Source: Melitaea cinxia
Taxonomy: Eukaryota; Arthropoda; Insecta; Lepidoptera; Nymphalidae
Assembly: GCF_905220565.1 (NCBI RefSeq)
Contig: NC_059406.1
Location: forward strand, 6,024,001 to 6,088,000
Direction: 5' to 3'
Length of the DNA: 64,000 nucleotides
The notes under the pieces are model-generated. The model was given only the letters and a program-made list of their open reading frames with translations, had not been told where the DNA came from and made no database searches. Every line of letters begins with the position of its first letter. The stretch's first letter is position 1. The translations under genes were made by a program, and so were the position numbers. Below are positions 34,901 to 44,844 of the stretch, one piece after another.

Positions 34901-35755
34901 TATTAATAATACTGAAACGAATTCGAATTTTTTTTATTGAGTTTTGAGAACTTACTTTTTTTACATTAAAGATCCTAATTGATTGTAAAACTATTGGTAT
35001 ATAAATTATGTTTTTTTTGTTGTGAGGAAAAGTAGTTTGAGAATATAAAATATATAGGATAAAAATGTTCTTCATTTTTATGTGGTAACCCTTCTCTGCG
35101 CTTCAGTGTTGTGGGTTCGATTCCCGCCCCGCCTTGGTGCAGTATATATATAACGAAGAAGGTTATCTAAAGTAGGCTTCTTAATAAAGTGATGTTAGCA
35201 ATATGACGTCACTATCCTCAATATAATCATGTTCGTTTTCTTTCTTCTTCTATTCGTTTGATAATTCGTTTCATAAGAAAACTATTTTGTATACAAAATA
35301 ATCACTTTAATTTTACAGCACTTTTATCAATAACTTAAACGTTACACTCGATAACAATATGTCAATGAATACAAATTCTAACATTAATACTCAAACATTA
35401 GTAATGTTAATAGTCAGACGACACGAACAAGAATCCCTATGAAAAAAATTCTCATATCGAGTTATAAGAATCTATCAGATCTGATATAATATATAGTGTG
35501 AGTGAGAGAGGGTGCCTCAACCAGATAAATTTTTATTACTTTTCTTTTAAATAAATTTTATTATTTTAGGTTATGCAAGTTAAGAAGTTCGGTAGATCAG
35601 GAAGAACAAAATATACGCATTTGGTAGATCAAGACACTACAGAATTTGACTCGGCTTGGAGTAACGAAGGTTCAGCGGCGCGGCTCGCTAACTTCCGAGG
35701 AGGAATGAAGCAAGTCTTTGAGAGGCCGTCGGCTAAACGAAAGCATAATGTGTAA
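25995..35755 (+). CDS. Mfap1: Microfibrillar-associated protein 1, spliceosomal B-complex factor, nine exons
   Basis: A nuclear pre-mRNA splicing factor that works with Prp38 in the spliceosomal B complex; the human name is historical. Exons: 25995-26067, 29456-29649, 30060-30271, 31132-31244, 32337-32518, 32951-33075, 34182-34325, 34759-34855 and 35570-35755. They join in frame to 441 aa (human protein about 439). All introns are GT-AG. The N-terminus (exons 1-4) is acidic and serine-rich, with runs such as GVSSSEESDAEDFIEQQRPE and EPEQESESSEEEARHSSESE. Exon 5 encodes a charged helix (RMTVAERERKQKQQKKEESE). Exons 6-9 carry the conserved MFAP1 domain: YEAWKLREMKRIKRDKEERE, RNMTEEERRVEQRINPK, KGKYKFLQKYYHRGAFYLDK and the C-terminal VKKFGRSGRTKYTHLVDQDT. 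AATAAA overlaps the stop (35755-35760), with a second at 35779. Introns 1-8 contain at least ten repeat insertions. Confidence 0.96.
26068..27110. other. MFAP1 intron 1, first part, no feature
   Basis: AT-rich intron sequence without recognised repeats or genes. The donor GTTAGA is at 26068. Confidence 0.5.
27112..27875 (-). mobile_element. RNase H-bearing LINE fragment in MFAP1 intron 1
   Basis: On the minus strand this gives an RNase H domain and the LINE C-terminus. First ITHAATAVLSKGIRDCNIRI and ILSDSM (catalytic Asp), then after a frameshift ILQWIKGHSGSHGNDATDEL, ARQGSS and a downstream zinc-knuckle-like SPLCRGC; after a TAG the frame continues HVILKCEGVDAHRATILKEA and SFWKELGWL. RNase H domains of this kind belong to I/LOA/R1-group LINEs. 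Non-functional (frameshift, stop). Inserted antisense to MFAP1. Confidence 0.75.
28585..28855 (+). mobile_element. tRNA-derived SINE (ACTAGCCCGTTAG family) in MFAP1 intron 1
   Basis: Head GACTAGCCCGTTAGTTTAGT with B-box GGTTGCGGGTTCGATTCCCG. The body is AT-rich, and the 3' part is CAGTCGGCTGTTACCTGTAC then CAAGCATTAAGTTGTTTATC. An earlier partial head repeats at about 28583-28610. Other copies: 35872-36100, 48690-48865, 54085-54330, and tail-only pieces at 55975-56060 and 60600-60680. Confidence 0.75.
28990..29295 (+). repeat. Dispersed repeat (GGTAGGGCACAGCAGG family) in MFAP1 intron 1
   Basis: Contains GAGGTAGGGCACAGCAGGAA, CCTCGACCTTACAGAAGACC, GTTGGTGAGTAAGATGACCA and AGCTACGGTAATCGCTTACC, ending GACCTAGTTAATAAAAAAAA. 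Other copies lie at 30348-30640, 36145-36310, 49228-49510 (minus) and 63085-63355. Probably a LINE 3' end or SINE; no coding. Confidence 0.75.
30348..30640 (+). repeat. Dispersed repeat (GGTAGGGCACAGCAGG family) in MFAP1 intron 3
   Basis: Diverged copy, from GAGGTGGGGCACAGCAGGAA to CACCTAGTTATTTAAAAAAG. It lies about 75 bases after the exon 3 donor. Confidence 0.75.
30815..31055 (+). mobile_element. RTE-tailed SINE, 5'-truncated, in MFAP1 intron 3
   Basis: Family core CACAGGCCGAAGACGGGCAG and GCCCAGCGTGGTGACGATGG. The 3' tail GTGGACTGCGATAGGCTGAT runs into GATGAT repeats at 31022-31057. Confidence 0.85.
32239..32299. repeat. Perfect 28-bp inverted repeat (hairpin) before MFAP1 exon 5
   Basis: The left arm 32239-32266 and right arm 32272-32299 are perfectly complementary (AAACGAAATATATGGTAACA and its partner), separated by the 5-base loop CTAAA. 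It ends 37 bases before the exon 5 splice acceptor at 32336. Confidence 0.95.
32735..32935 (+). mobile_element. SINE-like element in MFAP1 intron 5
   Basis: A B-box-like GGTCATGGGTTCGATTCCCG follows a CACAGCACTGGCTGTGGCAC head. The body contains GTTTTCTGGACCGGGACACA and ends ATCTGACGACGGTGTGTGTA. Ends not defined; it is close to the exon 6 acceptor at 32950. Confidence 0.55.
33555..33745 (-). repeat. Dispersed repeat (GACCCCGCAAACGTTG) in MFAP1 intron 6
   Basis: Starts CTAGCTGACCCCGCAAACGT and contains CACAAAATTTCATGAGAATC and CCGTTTCGGAGGAGTTTAAC. It is the reverse of 15085-15265. Confidence 0.75.
33815..34105 (+). mobile_element. Helitron-like element, truncated, in MFAP1 intron 6
   Basis: Starts TACTATTAAACGAGCAATTC and shares AATCTGAATCTCGGAAATGG and GAAAATGTCGTTTATCCCTG with the longer copy at 38248-38710. 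The 3' half differs and the terminal hairpin is absent. Confidence 0.6.
34548..34680 (+). mobile_element. SINE (same family as 43791-44138), truncated, in MFAP1 intron 7
   Basis: Head CGTTGGCGAAACGGTCATAT, B-box GTTGCGGGTTCGATCCCCGC and body CATACAGGTGTTTGCCGTGG match the full-length copy at 43791. The 3' half is missing. Confidence 0.7.
34856..35569. other. MFAP1 intron 8
   Basis: AT-rich intron. 35095-35150 is a tRNA-like scrap (GTTGTGGGTTCGATTCCCGC), a SINE fragment. Nothing else recognised. Confidence 0.5.
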
Positions 35756-35871
35756 ATAAACCACCGTTTTAACGTATAAATAAAATTTTAACACTTGTAT
35801 CCTTGTATTTTTTGTTCCATTTAAAAAATAAAAGAGGAAAGAAAATAATAAATAAATAAATAAATATCATA

Positions 35872-36105
35872 TAACATACACACACGGTCGTCTGTTCCTA
35901 TTGTAAGCAACTTAATGCTTGTGTTACAGGTAACAGCCGTCTGTTATAACAATTTTTCTTTGATAAAAATGCATAGAAATAATACAAATATAAATACAAA
36001 TATTATATTACACCCAGACTCAGGTGGGAATGGAACCCGCAACCCGCAGAACAGAAAGCACTACAAACTGCGCCAACGGGCTAGTCATATGTAATAATAT
36101 TATTA
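35872..36105 (-). mobile_element. tRNA-derived SINE (ACTAGCCCGTTAG family)
   Basis: Minus-strand copy ending with head complement TGCGCCAACGGGCTAGTC at about 36070-36087. The 3' part is CACACGGTCGTCTGTTCCTA and AAGCAACTTAATGCTTGTGT. It lies 120 bases downstream of the MFAP1 stop. Confidence 0.75.
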
Positions 36106-36144
36106 AAAATGTACATATGTCGTATGTAATAATAATGTTAAAAA

Positions 36145-36310
36145 ATTATTGTGTTCTTGTTGGTGAGTAAAGTGACCAGAGCTCCTCGGGGGAATTGGGG
36201 GTAGGGCCGGCAACGTGCTTGCAATGCTTCTAGTGTTGCTGGTATCTATAAGCTACGGTAATCGCTTACCATCAGGTGAGCCGTACGCTTATTTGCTGAC
36301 CTAGTCGTAT
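36145..36310 (+). repeat. Dispersed repeat (GGTAGGGCACAGCAGG family), 5'-truncated
   Basis: Starts TTGTGTTCTTGTTGGTGAGT, contains AGCTACGGTAATCGCTTACC and ends GACCTAGTCGTATAATTTTT. Confidence 0.7.
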
Positions 36311-38247
36311 AATTTTTTTGTTATTAAGTAAAAATTCGTACTATACAGTCTTATCGCATTGCTTAGAAGTAAAAATTAAATTCAAAAAGTCTACCGGATC
36401 GTGGTTTTTCACCATTAATTCTAACTTCATTCATTCATTCATTTATTGCTATAAGTATGCTATAAATACTATATATAGCTTCTACAGTGCTAGAATAGAC
36501 CAAATGATATTGCCAATTTCATGTAGAATGGGGGGAAGATATTGTATCAGATCCGTAGATCGGAAGTACGAAAGTACGGAACCCCAAAATAAACTCTGAA
36601 ATGCTCACACTAGACTTACTAGAGTTAGCATCACAATTTCCGTACTTGGCATTTACCTACTAGGCAACAAAATGATATCGATCTCTATTCGATATACATC
36701 GGGGTAAATTTTCAGAAAATAACTTGTAATATAGGTACTTTTTAATAAAGTTGCTCAAAAAGTGGCGTATTGCAGGGACGTATAGCGTTCGGGATGTGGT
36801 CTATTACATACTCGTGCTTTTTTTTTACCTTTCCCGAACTCGTGCGTTCTCTTTCCCAACTGTCAAAATAATGTCTATAAAAAAAAAAACCATGAAGTTT
36901 TTACTAAAAAAATTCATAGAAGTTTTTATGATTCATGCAAATACGTATATTTCTAAAAAGAAGCTACTAATTTGTTTAAATATCAGATTTAATGATTTGA
37001 TTGAATGAGTTAATAGGTTTCATTTAATTTCATCTCATTTCATTTTCATTTCATATCAATAAAAAACTTCTACTGAAGACTTGGCTGTATGGGCATAGTT
37101 CCCTTTGCCTACCAGAATGGGTGAAAAAAAAAACTTTGCTTATATTCTACGGTTGGCGCCATTTTTCAGAAATTTTCTTTTTATTACTTTATTGAATTGC
37201 TTCATTTTTTCGCAACTGTATTAAAAATAGTCGTTCAGTACGATAGTCGACTGTCAAGACATTTGTCGGAACTGTTTGCAATGACAGCCTTTCCACACTT
37301 GTAATGAATTATACTATATAAAAATTTCAGTAATTAGTTATAACGTGTGATTATATATGTATTTTTAAGAATACACCAGGAGTGAACGTTTGATTGATAT
37401 GTCACAAAACTTTTTTGCATATTTCTTTTTTATTAGTAGGCATAATTTTTATGTTACTTTAAAATTTAAATATAATGGTGTAACAAAATCCTTCAGCGTT
37501 CATTCGTGCACCGGATTTGTAATCAACGCTCGGAATTTAACATTATGCCACTAAATTTCATAACAAGCTGCTGTAAATAAAAAATCTTTCAAATAGATAT
37601 TACGTTTTTTAACTAATAAATTTAGGAGAATTCGATAGTAAAAAATAATGAATCAACTACTGTTCAAATAGCATTAACCAAACTGGTAAAATAGGCCCTT
37701 AGCGAAGTTACAATAATTGTGCAAAAAATATTTTAACGTGTACAATGTAGATAAGTATAGATAGGTACTGGTGGATATATATTACTAACTTCGTAGCTAA
37801 TGATTTTTCATGGAGTAAAGTTTAGTAATTACATATGAGTCATAAGGTTACCTAACTAATTATTATAAATGTAATTAATTGAAAATTGGATAGGATTAAA
37901 ACCCTTTAAGAAAGGTAAAAGTAAATAATGTACCTACGCTTAAAAAAATTTGGCTCTATGGTACAAACTGATTGTTATGTTTTCCTCCTTGATGCTTTGA
38001 AAATTCAATTTCAATTAAAAAAAAAATTAGTAAACTTTTATCATCAGTCAGATAAACAAACGCTAGTTTTATAGTGTTAGTTTTTCATTAAAAAAAAACA
38101 GACATTTTTCTCATTATTATTATAAACACCATTAACGTGTTTATTTTTTAATTTTATTTGCATGAATATGATATTAAAAATATTTATTTGCATGGATTTT
38201 AAATAAATAACCTCGTTTTTCGAATCATCAATATGTTTTGTACCTAA
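36311..38247. other. Intergenic AT-rich DNA, no gene seen
   Basis: Very AT-rich; small open frames here have no family resemblance and follow low-complexity sequence. No repeat family recognised. Confidence 0.5.
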
Positions 38248-38710
38248 ATCTTATACTATTAAACGAGCAATTCTTGTATATATATATATAATCTGAATCT
38301 CGGAAACGGCTCCAACGATTTCCATAAAATTTAGTATATAGGAGGTTTCGGGGGAGATAAATCCATCTAACTAGGATTCATTTTTAGAAAATGACGTTTT
38401 ATCCCTGTTTTTAGGGAGTGAAAAAATAGCTACAATATCGTTAGAATAGGAAGGTAAATTTCGCAACTGTCATTAAAGTTGTAATAGCTCGGTGGGAAAT
38501 CGGCCGGTCGGGATCAACCGAGGAGATCATGGTTCAAATCCCAATGTCCCTGATCAATTATTTTTTTCCTTTTTTTTTAATTGCACTCGTTATTTTAAAA
38601 AATATATTATTCATATTTTATAAATATGTAATTCGAATTTAAATATGAATTCCAAAAAACACGATTTACTAAAAATACCGAGCTAAGCTCGGTCACCCAG
38701 GTACTATAGA
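38248..38710 (+). mobile_element. Helitron-like non-autonomous element with tRNA-like segment
   Basis: Begins TCTTATACTATTAAACGAGC (TC start) and ends with the stem-loop ACCGAGCTaAGCTCGGT (about 38676-38692) followed by CACCCAGGTACT. A 3'-proximal hairpin and no terminal inverted repeats fit Helitrons, though the expected CTRR end is not clean. 38480-38550 contains TAATAGCTCGGTGGGAAATC and ATCATGGTTCAAATCCCAAT, resembling tRNA A and B boxes. No coding capacity. Confidence 0.55.
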
Positions 38711-38819
38711 TAATACTTTCAATTAACAGAGATAATTAATTAAATTGTACCCAACCCTTTGCTGTTGATATCCTTTGAAGAATTTTGTTATTAGTACCTA
38801 CCTATTGAGAACTAGCAAC

Positions 38820-38900
38820 TCGAGCGAAATTGAAAGTTCTGAGGTGATATACATAAAAAAATACAGTCGAATTGATATCTTCCTCCTTTTTTTGTAGTAA
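38820..38900 (-). repeat. End fragment of the CCGACTTC-ended repeat
   Basis: AAAGTTCTGAGGTGATATAC, then ATACAGTCGAATTGATATCT and a CCTCCTTTTT run; a family end fragment. Confidence 0.5.
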
Positions 38901-39289
38901 GTTAAAAATAAAATTTAGTACCATTACGTATGTATATAGAAAGTTATACGGTTACATTATAATTCGATAAGGATATTTTAAATTTTGTTTTGCCTAATTT
39001 TTGTACAAAAGTTTTAACATCCTGCTTTAAATACTGTTTCACGAGCCTGAAGGTTTAATTGAATTAAACAGGAATAAAAGCGAAGCTAATCTTGTAGCTA
39101 ATATTCTCAGAGATAAGTTATCTACATTATGCAAACTAGTGAGCGGGTTCGTTTAAGTGGCCTTACAGTAACTCTAGATTGATCACGATTTAGATCCAAA
39201 CGGCTACTTAAAATGTTTTAAGTTTAAAACTTTGATATTCGCAGTTTATCGTTAAAAACTTTGATATTCGCAGCCTTTCCATAAAAAGG

Positions 39290-39762
39290 ACGAGATTAAC
39301 TATAATTGTGTATGCTCGCAAACAAAAAAAAAAACCGACTTCAATTACACCGACAAGTTATAGAACGTAGGTAGACGTTATCAAAGATTACTCAAAAAGC
39401 TGTTATCAGATCTCGATTAAATTTAAATGTGACCACAAGATAAACATCAGCTTTCGATTAAATTAAAAATCATCAAAATCGGTATACCCAATAAAAGTTA
39501 TGCGGTATAATACAACGTAGGTTGACCAAAAAATTGTCAAGTAAAAACGCATAATTAGATATAACTCGAAAAGTTGTTGTTAGATCTCAAATAAATTTAA
39601 GTGGGGCCAAATGACACACACCACCTTTCGATTAATAATTTTTTTATCAAAATCGGTCCACCCAGTCAAGTTCTGAAGTAACATACGTAAAAAAAATACA
39701 GTCGAATTCCTTCGAAAACCTCCTCCTTTTTTGGAAGTCGGTTAATAAAGCTGATTTACGTT
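39290..39762 (-). mobile_element. CCGACTTC-ended repeat, minus-strand copy
   Basis: Plus-strand reading starts GCTCGCAAACAAAAAAAAAA and ACCGACTTCAATTACACCGA and ends CCTCCTTTTTTGGAAGTCGG. Both inverted ends are present. Non-coding. Confidence 0.8.
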
Positions 39763-40535
39763 TGGAAGATATATCGCATAAAACTATGTGTCGACATGAG
39801 TTCGATATATCCAGGGCCGGAACGTAAGTTTATGGGTTAATACCATTCGAGGCCTATTAATTATTAAACTTGTTGTCAATTGATTTATTTACACATAATT
39901 TTAGGTAGTTCCGTCCCTGGGTTTTTTTAGATTTTTCATATATAAATTGAAAATTACTGAAATAAGTTGAAAAATGTATGCATTATTTTCTAAATAATAA
40001 TTTAAATTGTGGTAAAAATTGTTTCATAGATTGCGAGGCCTCTGGAATTGTAAATGCGTCTTACGTACAGAAATAAAGTTTCAAAAGCATAAATGCGAGC
40101 AGCGTGGGTAGAGTATAAAAGTTTTTGTCCCCAGACAGCTGTTATGAAATATTTGTAGGAAAGTGTGAACGCACCGTTTTATTAGTAGCTAAGAAGACAA
40201 GCCGAGTCAAGCTAAATAGAATTAGATTAAGTATTGTATAACATTTACATTTATTTCATTTTTGTTTTTACTCTTAAGTATCAAAAAGCTTAGTAGTTCC
40301 TACTTTTTCAGTTTTAATAAGTATGCAAACTTGCCAGATATAAGTGTATAATCTATGGTCAGAGTAATGGATCAGGACCACTTACCTAATCTTAAAAGAT
40401 AAAGTACTTACAATCTTACGACAAAGTGTATCTACTGTAATCGATAAAATTGCATTCGTTAAGTTTCAAATGTCAACGAATAATTATTAATTAAATTTCT
40501 TTGCTAGTTATCATATGTTTTTTTATATTTGAAAC
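39763..40535. other. Intergenic AT-rich DNA, no gene seen
   Basis: No recognised gene or repeat family. Confidence 0.45.
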
Positions 40536-40925
40536 TAGTTGCCCGGACAGACTTCGTTCTGTCAAAAGTTAATAGTAAAAACATACACATTCTTTTAACT
40601 TTCTATATTATTTTTTGTATTGAAACCTTCTGTGGGCTTTCAGGAACATACAAAAAAGTAAGTTAGCCGAATTGGTCGAGTCATTGTCGAGTTATGCGCT
40701 TAGCAACATTCATTTTTATTTATATAAGACTAGCTGACTCCGCAAACGTTGTTTTGCCATATATATTATTAACCCTTAGCCCTATAACTTAGCTGTATGA
40801 AAAATAGATGTTGGCCGATTCTCAGACCTACCCGATATGCTCATAAAACTTCATAAAAATTAGTCCAGTCGTTTCGGAGGAGTATTGTAACTAACATTGT
40901 GACACGAGAAGTTTATATATAATGT
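40536..40925 (-). repeat. Two adjacent dispersed repeats
   Basis: 40536-40720 is a repeat starting ACTAGTTGCCCGGACAGACT. 40732-40925 is a copy of the GACCCCGCAAACGTTG family (GACTAGCTGACTCCGCAAAC to GTGACACGAGAAGTTTATAT). Non-coding. Confidence 0.6.
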
Positions 40926-42042
40926 TTTGTACGCGCTGCGGCAGGATTAGGCTGGATCTAGCGAGCCTAATTAAAGCGAGGGTTCAGCCATTGAGATGAG
41001 CAATTCTGATTATCGTACATGATCCACTTTTCATCAATTATTCGATTTAAAATTCCTTAATTATTGTGTCGGTTGTGTAATGTAACGCAGAAGTTTAAGC
41101 GCGTTTGTCGGTTTGCTGTCGGTAAATAGCTGTAAATTTGAATTTGGAATTTGTAAGGAGTAAGTAACAGTCATAGAAGGATATATTTGAGATCAAAGTG
41201 GCCAGTACGTCAGAACGCAAATTTTATATGTAAGGACCTAATATAAATTTAATACTTAAAAAATCTCGTCGTTCTTAAAGACGTACTAAATTTCAAAATT
41301 GATTTTCACTTCTCATACCTATCGAATGTCTACATAAACAGGTTTGTAAGCTTACTTGAGATGTATGATAAAGTTTGTAAGCTTTCTTAATATGAAAATA
41401 TCAGTTTGTAACATCTTGGAGGCGGTACTTATTAAAAACTACTTTAATTTTTACCGTTACTTTATAATTCCATTTAATAGCTGACGATATACATGTAAAG
41501 GAAAAAAAAAACAAAAAGATAAAAAATTATACAATAAAACAAGCCACTACATTCTAAACTCTTCTTCAGCATATTGTATCTATTTGTCCATAGTGTGTAA
41601 TAAAATATCTTTAACTACACTTCGACTGATAAAGTATACACCCAAGTGTATCCTTATAATATTACTTTTTAACTTGACTTTTGCGAAGTTCTATTTTTGT
41701 TCGTCTAACCTTTTAAATAAAATAAATTTGTTGACGGGTTGGGCTATAAAACTTGAAGTACCAAAGTCTTAAGTATTTCATGATCACAAATTTGTGTTTC
41801 GGAGTCACAATAAAGTTAATTTAAATACAAATGCGAAAAGTCGCTTCCCTGGGAAAATGTTAACACCTCCTATAATTTTTGCTCGTAATTTATATGAAGG
41901 TTTTCTTTGGCCTTTTATATCTTAGATGAAAATATAATATCCATTTACTTTAGTAGGTACTTTATATGAATAGATTTTTTAGAACTTTTTAGTTTAGAAG
42001 ATAGATTTTTTATTTATATTTTATTCGGGCCTTATATACAGA
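40926..42042. other. Intergenic AT-rich DNA, no gene seen
   Basis: No recognised family; the only open frame (41584-41772) is AT-driven and unconvincing. Confidence 0.45.
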
Positions 42043-42255
42043 GGCGGCTCGTGACATTTTTTGAAGGGGGTTCACAAAAAATGAACGAAAAACTAGAGCT
42101 TACCATTTATTTATTTGTATAGAAAATCCATTGCGTCCATGCAGATTCACCACCACTGTCGCCAGCTCTAAATACCAGACACGGAAAACATCTCCAAATA
42201 CCAGACACGGAAATCATTTATGGCTTTCATCACATCCACACAACCAAGGGGTTGT
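42043..42255 (+). mobile_element. hAT-like MITE fragment
   Basis: Starts CAGAGGCGGCTCGTGACATT, matching the inverted right end of the element at 15362-15786. No matching opposite end. Contains a short direct repeat AAATACCAGACACGGAAA at 42171 and 42195. Confidence 0.45.
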
Positions 42256-43465
42256 GAAATATTATTCAGATTTAAAAACACGCGTAAAAGATTTAGTTTT
42301 CGTACTATATTTTTGAGTAAGTAAAGTTTCAGTTTCAGTAAGTACAGTTTCAGTTCGAGGCACATTTTGAGCCTTTTTACACTTTTTAATAAAATATACA
42401 CTGTATTGTTCTATTTTTAACACAAAATGTTGTGCACAAATTATTTTTATTACTTATTTAGAAGTAATGAGATAATTTTAAATTACCATAATTACACATA
42501 AACAACAACAAACACCTAATTCTTCCAACCTGTAGTGGAACAATATGGTATGCCTTCTTCTAAAAAGATGAGACATTTGGCCATCAGAGGACTATTTCGA
42601 CTATTACAATACAATGTTACAAAGAGTTTTCGTACATTTTTGATATTTTATTTTTGAAATATAGTGAACAAAAACACTAACGAGTTATTGCTATTTTCTG
42701 TTTCAACTTCGTTAGTTCCGTTTACTCTAGTTGTTGAAAACTATTTGAATTTTTAAGGAAAATTGAAAAAAAAAGCAATAAAATAATGAAAAAAAAGTAT
42801 TCGAGGAAAATATATCCATATATATCTGTAAATGTATACCTGCTTATTACCCTGTAATATAATAATTATCACAATCACTACAGACACTGATATAATAATT
42901 AAAAAAAAAATAGTAATAGTATTAAAAATGTTTTTTCTACGAACATGATACACTCAACCCTTATCAAGAAGGTTAGGAGAAGACCATTTGAATGGAATGT
43001 AATGTGAATAATAAAAATAACGGCGCTACTCGGGCAGAAATATCTCTGCGATGAAAGTGATTGCTTCAACACTCATATTTCGTTTGATGAAATTTGATCC
43101 TTTTATGATTCGATTTCGTCTATTTGGCCAGTCTCTTTTGTGAAATCCAGCCTCCATAGGGAGTAAAAGATTTTGTGAACGTTTGTTTTTATTTACAATT
43201 AAATGTATAATTTTTCTATTTTGGTTCAATTTAATTTATCAGGAAAGACAATTTTATCACAACATTACAACATTGTGGACTATATTATCATTCCATTAAA
43301 ATTAATTGATTTTTCGGTATTTGAAAACTAACATTTAAAAAACGACAATGTACGACAATGTGGTGAAAGAATTATTAGAAATGTTTAAAAAAAAATTGCC
43401 AGTTTGATTTGTTGTTTTTCTGTTTAATTTTGATCTTGTTGATTTGATGTGTCAATTAATTTGAT
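42256..43465. other. Intergenic AT-rich DNA, no gene seen
   Basis: Small open frames at 42753-42953 and 43026-43229 (minus) are low-complexity or unrecognised. No supported gene. Confidence 0.4.
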
Positions 43466-43469
43466 TAAA

Positions 43470-43690
43470 TAACTAGTTGTGCCCGCGACTTCGTCCACGT
43501 GGAATTTCCAAAAAAAAATATTTGTTCAGTTCGCAGAGTTGCAAAATAAATAAATTTCTAAAATAAAAGTAGCCTAAGTTACTTTCTATTACACCAGCTA
43601 TCTGCCAGTGAAAGTACCGTCAAAATCGGTCGAGCCGTCCGAGAGATAAGCCGGGACAAACTATCAGACAGACAGACAAAAATTATAAAA
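43470..43690 (+). repeat. Dispersed repeat of the 'GCGGCTTCGCCCGCG' type
   Basis: Starts ACTAGTTGTGCCCGCGACTT and ends AGACAGACAGACAAAAATTA; contains TCAAAATCGGTCGAGCCGTC. Same family as the copies at 13600 and 46037. Confidence 0.7.
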
Positions 43691-43790
43691 AATGTTATTT
43701 TTTTAAATGTACATACATATGCATTTGATATACTAACTGCGCCAACACGGCGTCACAAATGCACATATACATACATATGCATATGCATTT

Positions 43791-44138
43791 GTGACGCCGC
43801 GTTGGCGCAGCGGTCACAGTCATGGATTGTACCTGCTGCGCTGGCGGTTGCGGGTTCGATCCACGCACATGACAAACATTTGTATTGGCCATACAGGTGT
43901 TTGCCGTGGTCTGGGTGTTTGTGCAGTCCTAGTGGGTCTCCCCACCGTGCCTCGGAGAGCACGTTAAGCCGTCGGTCCCGCTTGTTATCATGTACACCTG
44001 ATAGCGATCGTTACTCATAGTAGGGAATATATCCGCCAACCCGCATTGGAGCAGCGTGGTGGATTAAGTTCTGGTCCTTCTCCTACACGGGGAAAGAGGC
44101 CTATACCCAGTAGTGGGATATTACAGGCTGAAGCGATA
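43791..44138 (+). mobile_element. Full-length tRNA-derived SINE
   Basis: 348 bp bounded by the perfect 11-bp duplication CATATGCATTT (43780-43790 and 44139-44149). The head GCGTTGGCGCAGCGGTCACA is A-box-like and GGTTGCGGGTTCGATCCACG is the B box. The body is GTATTGGCCATACAGGTGTT then GCCTCGGAGAGCACGTTAAG. The 3' end GAGGCCTATACCCAGTAGTG and ACAGGCTGAAGCG resembles the RTE-type tail seen elsewhere here. An inverted scrap of the head precedes it at 43738-43769. Confidence 0.88.
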
Positions 44139-44499
44139 CATATGCATTTAGAAAAAAGCGGTTATTTTTAGTATTACAAAAAGACATTCCCATTTTATTT
44201 ATTTGGATAGATAATTAACATCCTAGTCTATTAAAACATGCAATTCATCGTCTTGATTTAATAGTTTGCCCAACTTTCCCAGCTAAGACATTAAAAACTA
44301 GGAAAGAACATGTTTTAATTTTAAAATTTTAAATACATAATTATTAATGCTTAGAAAAGTTATTTATTCAAACTAACTCAATTAGTAGTTCTTACTGGTG
44401 GACTATTACTTATAAAATTCAAGCTAGGAATGAGTTTGTATAATTTTGGTCAAATTTTGAATATATTGTTTTCAAATTCTTACGAGAATTTCACTCATT

Positions 44500-44628
44500 A
44501 TAATGAAACAACTTTTTCGGATATAACTGGAGGACTCCCGTCAGCATGTTTGCTGTAAAGTATCTGAAACGTCCGGCATGTAAAAAATCAAATAAACCGC
44601 GATAAAACCGAAAAAGTTGTTTCATTAT
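44500..44628. mobile_element. 129-bp MITE with 21-bp perfect terminal inverted repeats
   Basis: Left arm 44500-44520 and right arm 44608-44628 are perfect inverted repeats (ATAATGAAACAACTTTTTCG and one more G). The interior contains GTCAGCATGTTTGCTGTAAA and AGTATCTGAAACGTCCGGCA. A related inverted piece lies at 49540-49650 (AACAACTTTTTCGGATTTTA). No coding. Confidence 0.7.
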
Positions 44629-44664
44629 GAAAAAAATTTCAACTTTTTTTTAATAATTGTGTTT

Positions 44665-44740
44665 GCTAGGAAATGAAAAAAAAAACCGACTTCAATTATA
44701 TCGACAAGTAATACAACGTAAGTAGACGAAATATGTGGTG
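44665..44740 (-). repeat. End fragment of the CCGACTTC-ended repeat
   Basis: GAAAAAAAAAACCGACTTCA followed by ATTATATCGACAAGTAATAC, the 3' end of the family in reverse. Confidence 0.7.
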
Positions 44741-44844
44741 TCATGGGACACCAGGTAGGAACGAAGTTCCTTCGGATAGTATAGAGACAACACAATTTGA
44801 AATAATATGTTGAATTTTATATATATTTTCTAGTTTTTGATTTT

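Noticed and set aside
42753..42953. Isoleucine-rich minus-strand frame
   Set aside because: Low-complexity AT-driven translation.
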